From Batillaria attramentaria (taxonomy: Eukaryota; Mollusca; Gastropoda; Batillariidae): 64,000 nucleotides of DNA. Below, piece after piece: positions 35,285 through 46,840 of this stretch. A program made the position numbers and the translations under genes. The notes beneath the pieces were generated by a model, which saw only the letters and a program-made list of their open reading frames with translations, had not been told where the DNA came from and ran no database searches. Within the stretch, counting starts at the first letter, position 1; every line of letters begins with the position of its first letter. Location: assembly GCA_018292915.2 (NCBI GenBank), contig JACVVK020000454.1, forward strand, positions 428,501 to 492,500, written 5' to 3'.

Positions 35285-35620
35285 TTATTCACGTGACTCT
35301 TTTTATCACACAAAGTAATCACGTGACTCTTTCACACAGTGTGTAAACCTTCATCACAGACAGTGCACAAAGTAATCACGTGACTCTTTCACACAGTGTG
35401 TAAACCTTCATCACAGACAGTACACAAAGTAATCACGTGACTCTTTCACTCAGTGTGTAAAACTTCACCACAGACAATACACAAAGTAATCACATGACTC
35501 TTTCACTCAGTGTATAAACCTTCATCACAGATAACTTCATCACAGACAGTGCACAAAGTATTCACATGACGCTTTCACACAGTGTGTAAAGCCCTCATCA
35601 CAGACAATACACAAAGTGCT
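35285..35620 (+). promoter_or_regulatory. 57-bp array of E-boxes upstream of helicase copy B
   Basis: The same array as at 24130. Four units retain CACGTG (35290, 35320, 35377, 35434) and two have decayed to CACATG, so copy B has fewer intact E-boxes than copy A (six). Confidence 0.6.
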
Positions 35621-35700
35621 CACGATGTCTGGATCTGTCACATGTTGTTTACGCCAGTAGCCAATTCGTGACGCCGTGACCGGACACAGTTCGTGACAAA

Positions 35701-36186
35701 ATGTCGGAAAGACCTCCAGCATCAGATCCTGGACCAGGGAACACTCACCCTGTCACGGTCACCAGCTCCACGTCACTCCGCTCCCCAGTCACCACCTCAC
35801 CAGCAGTTACCGCCCTTGTCACCACATCACCAGCAGCCACCACCCCAGTCACCACCTCACCAGCAGTTACCGCCCTTGTCACCACATCACCAGCAGCCAC
35901 CACCCCAGTCACAATCACACTAGCTACCACTACATCAGTCACCACCTCACCAGCAACTACACCAGTCACTACCTTACCAGTAACTACTACACCAGTCACC
36001 ACCTCACCAGTAACCACCACCTCACCAGTAACTGCTACACCAGTCACCACCTCACCAGCAACTTCTACATCAGTCACCACCTCACCAGTAACTACTACAC
36101 CAGTCACCACCTCACCAGCAACTTCTACACCAGTCACCACCTCAGGCTCGGTGACTACGCAACAGACCGGGACCAGCAAACACTAA
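35701..36186 (+). pseudogene. Duplicated 5' part of helicase exon 1, dead-ended (161 codons)
   Basis: Starts with the same Kozak context and MSERPPASDPGPGNTH as copy A, encodes about 12 Thr/Pro/Ser repeats and ends TTQQTGTSKH*. A second, slightly diverged start (MSKRPPASDPGQANTK) follows at 36225. The first is out of frame with the second (36225). If transcribed from the same promoter it would be a 161-codon upstream reading frame; alternatively it is an exon remnant. Confidence 0.75.
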
Positions 36187-36224
36187 AGAGCGAACACTAA
36201 AAACCGAGAAGGGTTCGTGACAAA

Positions 36225-37346
36225 ATGTCGAAAAGACCTCCAGCATCAGATCCGGGACAAGCGAACACTAAATTTGCCAAAGTCACCAGCTCCACGTCAC
36301 TCCACACGCCAACCACCACCTCACCAGCAACAAATACATCAGTCACCACCTCACCAGCAACTACTACACCAGTCACCACCTCACCAGCAACTACTACACC
36401 AGTCACCACCTCACCAGTAACTACTACACCAGTCACCACCTCATCAGTAACTACTACACCAGTCACCACCTCAGGCTCAGTGACTACGCAACAGACTTTG
36501 GAGAATGAGTGGAGACGCGTGGTGACGTCACTATACCGTGACCTTGACACCCGGACTTACTGTGTACCGCCCTACATCATGAACCGTGTGCCGTATGATA
36601 GAGACACTGTTGCCGGGCAACCGGTCCTGGTGTTGCGACCTTTACCGGGATTTGTCAGTCGTCCGTTTGTCTCACCTTCAGGCAATAGTCGTAGTGCGAT
36701 GAGACAACACTCATCATATAGTATGTGGACACGGGAAACAGGTCATGTAACACCAGGTCACTCAGCATACAGCATGTGGACACGGGAATACGTCCCCATC
36801 ACCCAGCCAATCAACATACGACACACGGACCACAGTCTGTGGACCAGAGAGCAGCATCCAGTCGCTCAGCCAATCAACGTGCAAGAAACCGACTCACGTG
36901 ACGACTTTGCCCAACAGCACGTGCTGTACTGTCTACAGACGCTAGGAGAGCAGCGACAGGAAGCCATGTTTGTGATGTCGTCACTAGACTTCAGTCACTA
37001 CCTGAACAAGCTGGATGCTATCCACGCTGCTCACTTCCGGCTACCCGGGAATCTTCCCTCCACACATCGCGAGGGCGACTTTGACGTCATCGTCATACAC
37101 CGCAAATACGGCGTCCTGCTCGGGGAGATCAAGTCAGTGGGTATCCATGACAACAACCCAACAGACAAAGCTGTGGCTGACAAGGTCACCAAGGCCGTGA
37201 AACAGCTGGACAAGTGTGAGCAGGTTGTGAATCACGTGATGAGTGACGTGGCGCGGGGAGTGAGTGTCCGCAAAACGCTGATCCTGCCCTACATCAGCAG
37301 GACGCAGCTACAGCACGTGTTGGATGGAGACAGTCAGCTGGCACAG
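36225..37346 (+). CDS. NERD-like nuclease/SF1 helicase, copy B, exon 1
   Basis: First of five exons (36225-37346, 42631-42833, 44718-45209, 46432-46793, 52932-53377; 874 residues, frame intact to the stop). The Thr/Pro/Ser region is short (about 6 repeats). The middle is specific to this copy, with SSYSMWTRE, SAYSMWTRE and HSLWTRE. The NERD/PD-(D/E)XK-like domain has REGDFDVIVIHRKYGVLLGE and IKSVG. The exon ends CAG|GTCAGA. The ATG at 36225 (context GACAAAATGTC) is chosen because the upstream ATG at 35701 runs into a stop. The predicted role is the same as copy A: an intracellular nuclease-helicase acting on nucleic acid. Motif VI is present only in this copy, so it is the better candidate for an active enzyme. 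Confidence 0.85.
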
Positions 37347-37517
37347 GTCAGAAACTCACTTTGCACAATTTATCACCATAATTTTCATACAGCGGAGACT
37401 GCGACATATAAAGTGCTTATTTTATTTTTTTTTATATTTTTTTTTTCCTTTCGCCGTTTGTTCAGACGAGCACGCTCCTAATACACTGTGTTACAGAAAC
37501 ACGGCTTCCTTTCAAAG

Positions 37518-37962
37518 GCTACGTGATAGTATTAGCTTCCGGGGCATGTAGTAAGAACTCGGCTAAATATAGTATAAAATCTTTGCCCCTTTTAAAATTT
37601 GTGTGCATAGTAAAATATGGCAATCTGGTGTTTTTTGTTGGCTTTGTAAACAAGTTTCATGCCAGGTAATAGTAAAATTAGGGAAATATGAGGCTGGCTT
37701 GTGGACTATTTGTATTCATGCGCGGCTGGCACAGGAGCCAGCAGACGACCGTGGAATGAGGGGGTATGTGGTCGCTGCCAACATTGCCAAAAAACGGAAT
37801 ATTGGAATTTGTTTAAATTTCCTCTACGCATGAGCCTATTGCTGCCTGATTTTTGTGAATTTTTTGGTGAATTTTAAAGCATTTCTAGGGTGTCATCTGC
37901 AGCGTTATGTGTAAGAGGAATATATAGCGTTTTCCTCCAGATTTGCATCTGTGTCGCGTAGC
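37518..37962. mobile_element. MITE family M, copy 2 (445 bp), in intron 1 of copy B
   Basis: Ends GCTACG ... CGTAGC, flanked by the 5-bp duplication CAAAG (37513-37517 and 37963-37967). Copy A carries the empty site TTTCAAAGTGCC. No coding capacity. The superfamily is unassigned. Confidence 0.92.
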
Positions 37963-38102
37963 CAAAGTGCCGTGCTTTTCATGTATCAACATGTCCGTGA
38001 AAATTTCTATAAATAGACCAGTCAGCCACAGCCTTCGCCGCAAAGCAAATGGTGATCACACTGACACGAGTTGCGTTATGTTAATCTTGTCAAACATCAA
38101 AT

Positions 38103-38195
38103 GCCCCGGCGCGGTCGGTGGTCTAGTGGTTAAGAGACCTCGCCACCAATGCGAGCAGTCAGGTTCGAGTCCCACTCGGGGCTGTGACAAACCGC
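38103..38195 (+). mobile_element. tRNA-derived SINE head, family 3
   Basis: GCGGTCGGTGGTCTAGTGGT (box A-like) and CAGGTTCGAGTCCCACTCGG (box B). A minus-strand fragment of the same head is at about 23308-23335. It is not a functional tRNA: the anticodon arm and acceptor pairing are not convincing. Confidence 0.6.
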
Positions 38196-38292
38196 ATTTA
38201 TGGGGTTTTCGTTGGCTGTGTGTTTGCCGTTTTCAAGGGTGTATTTTCATGTGTAGTGTTAACTAGTGTTTTAGACAGGTAGTACTGTACTG

Positions 38293-39544
38293 GGGCCGTG
38301 GTCACGACGCGTTCGTAACTTTTCCGCCACCGATTTACGCACGCGAGGGTCCGTAACTTACGATTTGTGGTAAAATTGGGTGGTCATGACGTTTGCGCAG
38401 AATTACGGCCGCTCGGAAAACCTTGCGTATTGTACACCACCTAGGAGGGTGTCGGAAAGGTGCCGTAGCCTTTGCGTAAATCTGAAAAATGGCGGCCCGC
38501 TTGATTTACCTGAACTGCAAATGAGAAGAGCATCGCGACGGGAAAGGGTGTTCCGCGATCGTACTAACCCTTTTGACTTGTACGACGATGTGGACATGCT
38601 TCAAAGGTTTAGATTTAGGAGGAGAGACCTGCAGGAATTGTGCGATCTTCTGTAGGACGACTTGAGTGTAGAGGGGGCGCGTTCAGTTCACTACGCACCC
38701 TGCAATGCAAAGGCCTGTATGGCCGGCCGTACACACGTCGTGGGTTGATTTGTTTCCTTTTTGTGGGTTAACATTTGTTGTGTGTGTTTCGGACTAGTTC
38801 AGTGCTGAACGCACTCGGTCAGTCCTCACTGATCAGCCACCACCGTTTTGATCGTATGCCTGTCAATGCAGGTCTCATTCATTGTGTTGTGGACCCGAAA
38901 TGTGCGGGTTCCGAATTCAGAGTTTTGGTCGAGTCATGTTTCTCTGCCGTAGCAAGTCAGGTTAAATGCGTGGCATGTATGTGGAGAGTTTTGTTGATGG
39001 TGTTGTTATCCTCTCCTCTTTCGTTTTTCGTTGTTCTTTGATTGAGGTTCATTCCGTTGGTTTTCTTGCCAGCCGGTGAGCCTGCTACATACGGTTTGTA
39101 CGTGCAGTAAATCAGTGCTTCTACTGGTTGTAGTCCGTCCAATGTTGAGATTGAGACTGCTAGGGAGCGGCCTATATGCGACCTGCATGCACTCCTGATC
39201 ACACTCTCCACATACATGCCACGCATTTAACCTGACGCTACGGCAGATAAACATGACTCGATCAAAAACTCTGTAGTGAACGCGTAGTGAACACACCCCC
39301 TCTACTCTTTCACTCTTCACGCTGGAAGGAGACTTTGTGCAGGTTACGTGAAGGTGTTTTCCGTGGGAATCCCGGGGGTCCCACACCTATCTAAAAATAA
39401 CCCGTACGTGACATCGTTTCCAGTAAGTGCGCGTCGTGACCGGCCAACTAGCGGAAGAGATAGTTTTCACGTAGCCACGTACGAACTTACGATCCGCAAC
39501 CTACTTGCGCAAAGAAATTTGCGTTCGCGTCGTGACCACGGCCC
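38293..39544 (+). mobile_element. Harbinger-derived element 1 (1252 bp)
   Basis: Terminal inverted repeats GGGCCGTGGTCACGACGCG ... CGCGTCGTGACCACGGCCC with 3-bp duplications CTG (38290-38292 and 39545-39547), as expected of PIF/Harbinger. It contains only the N-terminal part of a Harbinger transposase-like frame (38521-38655) and no DDE domain, so it is non-autonomous. Confidence 0.88.
38521..38655 (+). pseudogene. Harbinger transposase N-terminal remnant, copy 1
   Basis: MRRASRRERVFRDRTNPFDL and then YDDVDMLQRFRFRRRDLQEL, CDLL, stop. The pattern R-x-x-R-V-F-R-(D/E)-R-x-(N/D)-P ... Y-R-F-x-R-x-x-(I/L)-x-x-L-C-D-L-L is the start of HARBI1-type transposases. The catalytic domain is deleted. 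The upstream ATG (38494) that starts the frame in copy 2 is frameshifted here by two bases. Confidence 0.8.
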
Positions 39545-39740
39545 CTGGAGTTTATCCCAGTCTACCTAACGTTTTCACGTGCGGGAAAATGCCTATGCAC
39601 GGCTATAGCGATTGCTTGAGTTTTACTCTGTACTAGAGACTGTTGTAACACAAGTAGACCTGAGTTGTTGTCAGCTTACGAAGTGAGCAATTGCGACAAA
39701 GATTGTGCGCAGTCCTAATATTGACCGGTGGAGGGAACAG

Positions 39741-41010
39741 GAGCCGTGGTCACGACGCGTTCGTAACTTTTCCGCCACCGATTTACGCACGCGAGGGTCC
39801 GTAACTTACGATTTGTGATAAAAGTGGGTGGTCATGACGTTTGCGCAGAGTTACGGCCGCTCGGAAACCTTGCGTATTGTACACCACCTAGGAGGGTGTC
39901 GGAAAGGTGCCGTAGCCTTTGCGTAAATCTGAAAAATGGCGGCCCGCTTGATTTACCAACTGCAAATGAGAAGAGCATTGCGACGGGAAAGGGTGTTCCG
40001 CGATCGTACTAACCCTTTTGACTTGTACGACGATGTGGACATGCTTCAAAGGTTTAGATTTAGGAGGAGAGACCTGCAGGAATTGTGCGATCTGCCGGCT
40101 GTAGGACGACTTGAGGTACCCGTGTAGATCTCGAGGGGGCGCGTTCAGTTCACTACGCACCCTGCAATGCAAAGGCCTGTATGGCCGGCCGTACACACAT
40201 CGTGGGTTGATTTGTTTCCTTTTTGTGGGTTAACATTTGTTGTGTGTGTTTCGGACTAGTTCAGTGCTGAACGCACTCGGTCAGTCCTCACTGATCAGCC
40301 ACCACCGTTTTGATCGTATGCCTGTCAATGCAGGTCTGATCAGTTCATTGTGTTGTGGACCCGAAACTCAGATGTGCGGGTTCCGAATTCAGAGTTATGG
40401 TCGAGTCATGTTTCTCTGCCGTAGCAAGTCAGGTTAAATGCGTGGCATGTATGTGGAGGGTTTTGTTGATGTTGTTGTTATCCTCTCCTCTTTCGTTTTT
40501 CGTTGTTCTTTGATTGAGGTTCATTCCGTTGGTTTTCTTGCCAGTGAGCCTGCTACATACGGTTTGTACGTGCAGTAAATGCTTCTACTGGTTGTAGTCC
40601 GTCCAGTGTTGAGATAGAGACTGCTAGGAAGCGGTCTATATGCGACCTGCATGCTCTCCTGATCACACTCTCCACATACATGCCACGCATTTAACCTGAC
40701 GCTACGGCAGATAAACACGACTCGATCAAAAATTCTGTAGTGAACGCGTACTGAACACACCCCCTCTACTCTTTCACGCTTCGCACGCTGGAAGGAGAAT
40801 TTGTGCAGGCCACGTGATGGTGTTTTCCGTGGGAATCCCAGGGGTACCACACCTATCTAAAAATAACCCGTACGTGACACCGTTTCCAGTAAGTGCGCGT
40901 CGTGACCGGCCAACTAGCGGAAGAGATAGTTTTCACGTAGCCACGTACGAACTTACGATCCGCAACCTATTTGCGCAAAGAAATTTACGTTCGCGTCGTG
41001 ACCTCGGCCC
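39741..41010 (+). mobile_element. Harbinger-derived element 2 (1270 bp)
   Basis: Inverted repeats GAGCCGTGGTCACGACGCG ... CGCGTCGTGACCTCGGCCC with 3-bp duplications CAG (39738-39740 and 41011-41013). About 95% similar to element 1 by eye and inserted 197 bp from it with its own target duplication, so the two are separate insertions. Confidence 0.88.
39936..40127 (+). pseudogene. Harbinger transposase N-terminal remnant, copy 2
   Basis: Starts at a good context (AAAATGGCG) as MAARLIYQLQMRRALRRERV and runs through FRFRRRDLQELCDL to a stop 63 codons on. No DDE catalytic region follows. Confidence 0.8.
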
Positions 41011-41013
41011 CAG

Positions 41014-42240
41014 GTCTCTTTTTTTCCCCACCCGGCTTCTTTTGTGTTCCGTATGCCATAGCGCTACAGGTATGTTTGATTTTTGAATATTGTTTGTCGG
41101 TTTCAAGACCAAGTGGATTGTTTGATAACCCTATGGATAACTTGATGCTATTATGATGTATATCTGATTTAGTTCTGAATGTTGGACTTCTCAAATGGTT
41201 ATTCAGTTGAGAGAATTTTTGGTAGGATGTTTTGTGAGGAATCAGTTGTGAGAATATGGTTTGAGGTTGATATTGTATGGGTACTTGGTAACTGGAAGGT
41301 GAATTTGTTGATAATTTCTGATATCAATTCATAACTGGAACTTTCGAGATCGATGTCAGATGTTATTGTTGTTGAAATGGAACTTTGTTCAGGATCAAAG
41401 TTAGTTTATGGAGAAGAAATACTATCCGAGATAGTGGTAGTAATTACGGGTTAATATTGTACAGGAACGACGCCGGAGACCCGGTGAGCTGACCGCATTG
41501 TAATATGTCCGCCTGATCAGCGTACACGACACCATGTTTGTCTTCTATTGTCTGCCCCGTCGTTGTGGAGCTTGAAGCCAGCGACGTGTGTTTGTCTCCC
41601 TTGAGATCACGCGCAGCCATCCAGTCGAGCGCCGTGTCAAGGTGGAGCTATCCCTGAGTCTGATGGGGTACACCATCCTCAGCGTATCCTTTGTGAAGGT
41701 GTCTGCGGTCCAGCATCGTTCAAGTCACTTCCAGAAGAAGTGCTTCCATTCACTCATTCCAGGAGAAGGTGAAAAGATTTGAATCGCCCGGAATTCCCAG
41801 AGGAATCGTCTGGCTCAAGTGTATATATTTTCTATTCAAGACCAACAAGTCTTCACCCAGTCTACAGCATCGTTTTGACCAAGCTTGTTGAGTCATCTTG
41901 TTTATTTCACTTTATTCATTTCACATCTAATTGTGTATAGTGGCTTCTGTCCGCGTTGTAGTAAATTTTATATCCAGGCACATATGCTTTGAATAGCCGA
42001 TGTGCTGGTGAATTTGGAGGCTTCTGTTTTTCAGCTGTGAATGTAGTTAAGCCTTAAATCTACTTATTAATTCATGTGATTGTTTTCGTGTATAAAAGGT
42101 CTCAGTCAAAAGAATAACTATTTGCTTGTATGTATGAAAGGGAGTGGATGACGTTTGCATGCGTGCCTTTCTGAATGTCTGTGATGTGAAAGCGGAGTGA
42201 AAGTGTGAGACCGCCTTACGTTACAGGGGCAAAGAATTCT
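41014..42240. other. Unrecognised insert sequence
   Basis: No transposase, RT or host-protein motif seen. The longest open frame (about 41588-41782) has no recognisable family. Confidence 0.4.
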
Positions 42241-42630
42241 TCCTTCTCGTACGTGACATCGTTCATTCGGGCTGATCGTCGGGGGTTCTCTCCGGGTACT
42301 CCGGCTTCCTCCCCCTCGACTTTGCAAAGCCCACAAAAATAATAAATGCATTTCTAAATTCCGAAACTTAAATAGCTGAGCTGTCCCTTTGCACCACGTG
42401 ATCGTATAGTGTTCATGTCCAGGGTGAGAGAATGCGTGTGATTCACGTGAACGTGCGTGTTGGGTTCACCACAGATCGCGGAGCTTTGCGTCGATTAATT
42501 AAGTTGAGTAGAGCGCCTATACAATGCTAAGTTATTATTATTATTATTATTTGACCTCATCACCATCCAGTCAGTCATTCGCTTTTGAGTGTAAACTGTC
42601 ACGTGACGATGAATACGCTTCCATTTTCAG

Positions 42631-42833
42631 CGGGTGTGTGGGTGTGTGGGTGCTCCAGACGTGAGAGCGGCCGTGGCGCTGTGTGTGTGTAGTGACGTCA
42701 TGTCTGACCGCACCACGCCCTGGCACGTGGACGCCGCTGTACTCGGGAAACTGGACAGTTGGTGGACACAGCGCATGGCGTGTAGAACGGACCCCACAAT
42801 GTCACGTGATCTGTATCAAACACTTGTCAGCAG
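42631..42833 (+). CDS. NERD-like nuclease/SF1 helicase, copy B, exon 2
   Basis: 203 bp between CCATTTTCAG and CAG|GTGAGG. Same length and phase as copy A exon 2; changes are T to A, E to K and K to T. Confidence 0.85.
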
Positions 42834-43119
42834 GTGAGGAAGTCTATCATACAATATTCCAGGCGTTAGTTGGTTTGTGGTGAAGCAGGAAACTTGAAGT
42901 GAGTTGACTGTACAAAGTATAGACATGCTTCACTACAGATTACTGTCATTGTACAGTTACACACATTGTAGTGGACTTTGCGAAAGTTATGTGGTTTCTG
43001 TCCCTTTTATGTGCTTAACTTGTAACCACTTCGCAGTCATTACCGTTTACTGTTCTATTTGTCCACACGGCCAAAATTCTAACAGTGTACAACGCTTCAT
43101 ACAATGATGATAATGGTGG

Positions 43120-43199
<80 letters not shown>

Positions 43200-43261
43200 G
43201 TTGTTGTTGTTCTTCTTCTTCTTCTTCTCGTTGTTGTTGCTATGCATCATAATCTTACATA
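42834..43261 (+). other. Intron 2 start, copy B
   Basis: A single unit of the 108-bp repeat (donor at 42834), then an extra stretch (42981-43065) absent from copy A, then (GAT)n/(ATC)n/(TTG)n/(TTC)n at 43111-43237. Confidence 0.75.
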
Positions 43262-44588
43262 TACATGTACAGTATAGTTCTTCTAGTTATAAACACTTAG
43301 TATAGACATGTACAGTCGAGTTCTTCTCGTTCTACACACTTAGTATAGACACGTACTGTCGAGTTCTTCTCGTTCTACACACTTAGTATAGACACGTACT
43401 GTCGGGTTCTTCTCGTTCTACACACTTAGTACAGACACGTACTGTCGGGTTCTTCTCGTTCTACACACTTAGTACAGACACGTACTGTCGGGTTCTTCTC
43501 GTTCTACACACTTAGTACAGACACGTACTGTCGGGTTCTTCTCGTTCTACACACTTAGTACAGACACGTACTGTCGGGTTCTTCTCGTTCTACACACTTA
43601 GTACAGACACGTACTGTCGGGTTCTTCTCGTTCTACACACTTAGTACAGACACGTACTGTCGGGTTCTTCTCGTTCTACACACTTAGTACAGACACGTAC
43701 TGTCGGGTTCTTCTCGTTCTACACACTTAGTACAGACACGTACTGTCGGGTTCTTCTCGTTCTACACACTTAGTACAGACACGTACTGTCGGGTTCTTCT
43801 CGTTCTACACACTTAGTACAGACACGTACTGTCGGGTTCTTCTCGTTCTACACACTTAGTACAGACACGTACTGTCGGGTTCTTCTCGTTCTACACACTT
43901 AGTACAGACACGTACTGTCGGGTTCTTCTCGTTCTACACACTTAGTACAGACACGTACTGTCGGGTTCTTCTCGTTCTACACACTCAGTACAGACACGTA
44001 CAGTCGGGTTCTTCTCGTTCTACACACTCAGTACAGACACGTACAGTCGGGTTCTTCTCGTTCTACACACTCAGTACAGACACGTACAGTCGGGTTCTTC
44101 TCGTTCTACACACTCAGTACAGACACGTACAGTCGGGTTCTTCTCGTTCTACACACTCAGTACAGACACGTACAGTCGGGTTCTTCTCGTTCTACACACT
44201 CAGTATAGACACGTACAGTCGGGTTCTTCTCGTTCTACACACTCAGTATAGACACGTACAGTCGGGTTCTTCTCGTTGTACACACTCAGTATAGACACGT
44301 ACAGTCGAGTTCTTCTCGTTGTACACACTCAGTATATACACGTACAGTCGAGTTCTTCTCGTTGTACACACTCAGTATATACACGTACAGTCGAGTTCTT
44401 CTCGTTGTACACACTCAGTATATACACGTACAGTCGAGTTCTTCTCGTTGTACACACTCAGTATATACACGTACAGTCGAGTTCTTCTCGTTGTACACAC
44501 TCAGTATATACACGTACAGTCGAGTTCTTCTCGTTGTACACACTCAGTATATACACGTACAGTCGAGTTCTTCTCGTTGTACACACAT
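43262..44588 (+). repeat. 43-bp satellite-like array, about 31 units, copy B only
   Basis: Units of CACTTAGTACAGACACGTAC plus TGTCGGGTTCTTCTCGTTCTACA. Four sub-types follow one another in blocks (TAGTATAGACACGTACTG, TAGTACAGACACGTACTG, CAGTACAGACACGTACAG, CAGTATATACACGTACAG). Copy A has only a single ancestral-like unit at about 28068-28100. Confidence 0.95.
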
Positions 44589-44717
44589 TATTTTTTAAAA
44601 TAATTTTTGTTTCACTGACCAAGTCTACTGTAAACAATTGAAACAATGATAATTCATCATCATTAATATCGACAACAACAACAACAAAACTTGTGTACCT
44701 GTTCTGTATGTTGACAG

Positions 44718-45209
44718 GTTTGTGGGCCCGGCAACAACAGTCCGTGTTCACTTTGTCATCCCCCCGCGCGTGGAGGTGCGGACACTGGGGGAGGCCGTGT
44801 CAGAACTCGGCCGGCGACTTGCGCTTCTCGTCCTCACCCCCGGGCAACTCGACCTGCTCACCAGATCACCAGCACACGTCTGTCTGACCGGCCCCCCGGG
44901 CACCGGCAAGACTGTAGTGCTGGTCCTGAAGGGGCTGGTCGGGGCGCGTCAGGGACATCCTGTGGTTATACTCTGTCTCTATTATGTCAGCCTTGCGGTG
45001 TCACGCCTGATACAGCAGCAGCTGGTGATGACCCTGCAGGCAGACCCCACAACACAACAAGCGGCCGCCGCCGTGCACTTCCTGCACTATGACCTGGTGA
45101 ACCGGCCTGGAGATGTGGAGACGGCGCGTCAGAGAGTTCAGTCACTGGTGCCGACAACACGGGGACAACAGCTTCACGTGCTGATAGACGAGGCCGACTT
45201 TACAAACAG
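44718..45209 (+). CDS. NERD-like nuclease/SF1 helicase, copy B, exon 3 (helicase motifs Q, I, II)
   Basis: 492 bp between GTTGACAG and ACAG|GTAGGT. Walker A GPPGTGKT at residues 500-507 and motif II DEAD at 599-602, a canonical DEAD form unlike copy A. Frame intact, same phases as copy A. Confidence 0.9.
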
Positions 45210-46431
45210 GTAGGTGACTACAGTACTGCACGTGTAGGTGTGACAGGTGACAAGATTGAGGTGAAATGTCACGCTACACTTGTGTTTCCCATACCGTGAC
45301 AGGGACGCTACGTGGACATGACAAAACATGAATCATTATTGATCAAGTCCTTTTCACAAACAAGACGATGGCCTAGTGTTTATTGATGGAGTGATAGTGG
45401 CGTCGTCATGACAACAGTCTGTTCCTGCAGCACGTGCTGCTTTCTCAACAAAACTTGGTGACAGTCTCCGGATAAATGTTATTGCTAATTTCACATACTC
45501 TTTTACATTTGTCCTGTAAAACTTGTGTGCGAGCGACCATGATGCATGTTGGCCGGTGTGGTGAGCTGGATTTCTATGTTAATTGTCTCGTTTCATGTAC
45601 CCCCCCCCCCCCCCCCCCCAACGGGGTTTTGAAATAAACACGTTCACTTGACTTTGACTTGACTTGATAGTCGTGGCGAGCCGGGATAGCCAAATGGTAG
45701 AGCCTGGGACTTGACATGCTCGGGTCGTGAGTTCCAATCCCGGCTGTGCGGTCTTTTAGTCGTTGGCCCGCCTGTGATATCAGCCATACGTGGTGGAAAA
45801 GGACGTTAAACTCCCAAACACCCCCATCCCTCCATCCTGTGATAATGTTGAATGGGTTGGTGTGTAAAGAACGACAACTGTGGTTCAACCTTGGAGACGC
45901 ACACCACCCCTGGTTCTCTCCCTTAGTGTATTTTCCCTATTATCTCCATCCTGATCCGAGCGGCAACTCAAGTATTACAATAGTGGTTACGTTATTCTGG
46001 TAATCAGCTCTTTATGTTTTCACATCTCTTTCAATGTGTTCCATGGAGGCACAATAATTATGTTGTTTTCTGTAGAGTCAAAACACCATATCGTGTACCC
46101 ATACGTGATGCTATCTATATCAGTCATGACAAGTGATCACTGACGTCATGATTTGTATTTTCCCTGTGAAATGAAGCGAGTATCGATGATTGGCTCCTTT
46201 CAGTGATCGACTGACCAGACAACTGTATCCCATCAACACTAGACATGGGACACAATCGGCGTTGTAAACACAACATGATTTATCTCCCAATGCTTGTTAC
46301 TCGTACGTGTTATTTGGGAAGTGCTGTCTACTGCTGGTAATGTACATAACAATAATGTACAGTTCCACACAAACAGCAGACGACAGTGTTCCATACAAGT
46401 GTCATGGCTCCCTCCCCATTCTCTGTAACAG
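45210..46431 (+). other. Intron 3, copy B
   Basis: Near-identical to copy A intron 3, including a C-run at 45601-45619 and the shared SINE. Confidence 0.8.
45675..45838 (+). mobile_element. SINE family 1, shared insertion in copy B
   Basis: Orthologous position to 29208-29371 with the same head and tail; the flanking duplication has diverged (TGATAGTCGTG versus TGATAATGTTG). Confidence 0.9.
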
Positions 46432-46793
46432 TGATATCGGCCCGGCCACACAGAGACTGGTGAGAGAACTGCTGGCAGCCTGTGGACCGCGCCTCTCTCT
46501 CTGGGCCGCTAGTATGTTCAACACCAACATCCCTACAGAACTACAGGCCGAGCCGCTCACGGTGCCCCTAAGATCATGTCCGGCTGTTGTTAGAGAAGTG
46601 GCGAGGGGAATCAGCAGGTTTACAGTCCACAACTACAGTGACAGCGGCACGCCTTCCCCCAGTGACGGGCCCCGGGTCATCCGCTTACGTCATGAAGGCG
46701 GGGACCACACCGGACGATGGCCCGTGGAGTGCTGGAGATGTGGAGCGATAGTGGCGCGAGTGTTGACGAAGGACCTCCATGTGGGTGTGACGG
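46432..46793 (+). CDS. NERD-like nuclease/SF1 helicase, copy B, exon 4
   Basis: 362 bp between CTGTAACAG and GACGG|GTATGT. Same organisation as copy A exon 4, with LRSCPAVVREVARGI. Local replacements are AASMFNTNIP and SRFTVHNYS. Confidence 0.85.
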
Positions 46794-46840
46794 GTATGTG
46801 TGTGTTGTGGGTGTCCTTTCATGTATCATCATATTCATCA

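Larger units (their letters stand above)
37981..42330. other. Composite 4.35-kb insertion unique to copy B intron 1
   Basis: Copy A reads CCGTGCTTTTCACACAAAAT across this point. The block holds a tRNA-like SINE head (38103-38195), two Harbinger-derived elements, about 1.3 kb of unrecognised sequence (41014-42240) and a 3' part (CTCCGGGTACTCCGGCTTCC, 42291-42310) like the cores of some molluscan SINEs. It may be one SINE or larger element later split by insertions. Confidence 0.6.

Noticed and set aside
43262..44588. CRISPR-like array of regular repeats
   Set aside because: Units are contiguous with no spacers and the genome is clearly eukaryotic; it is a satellite-type array.
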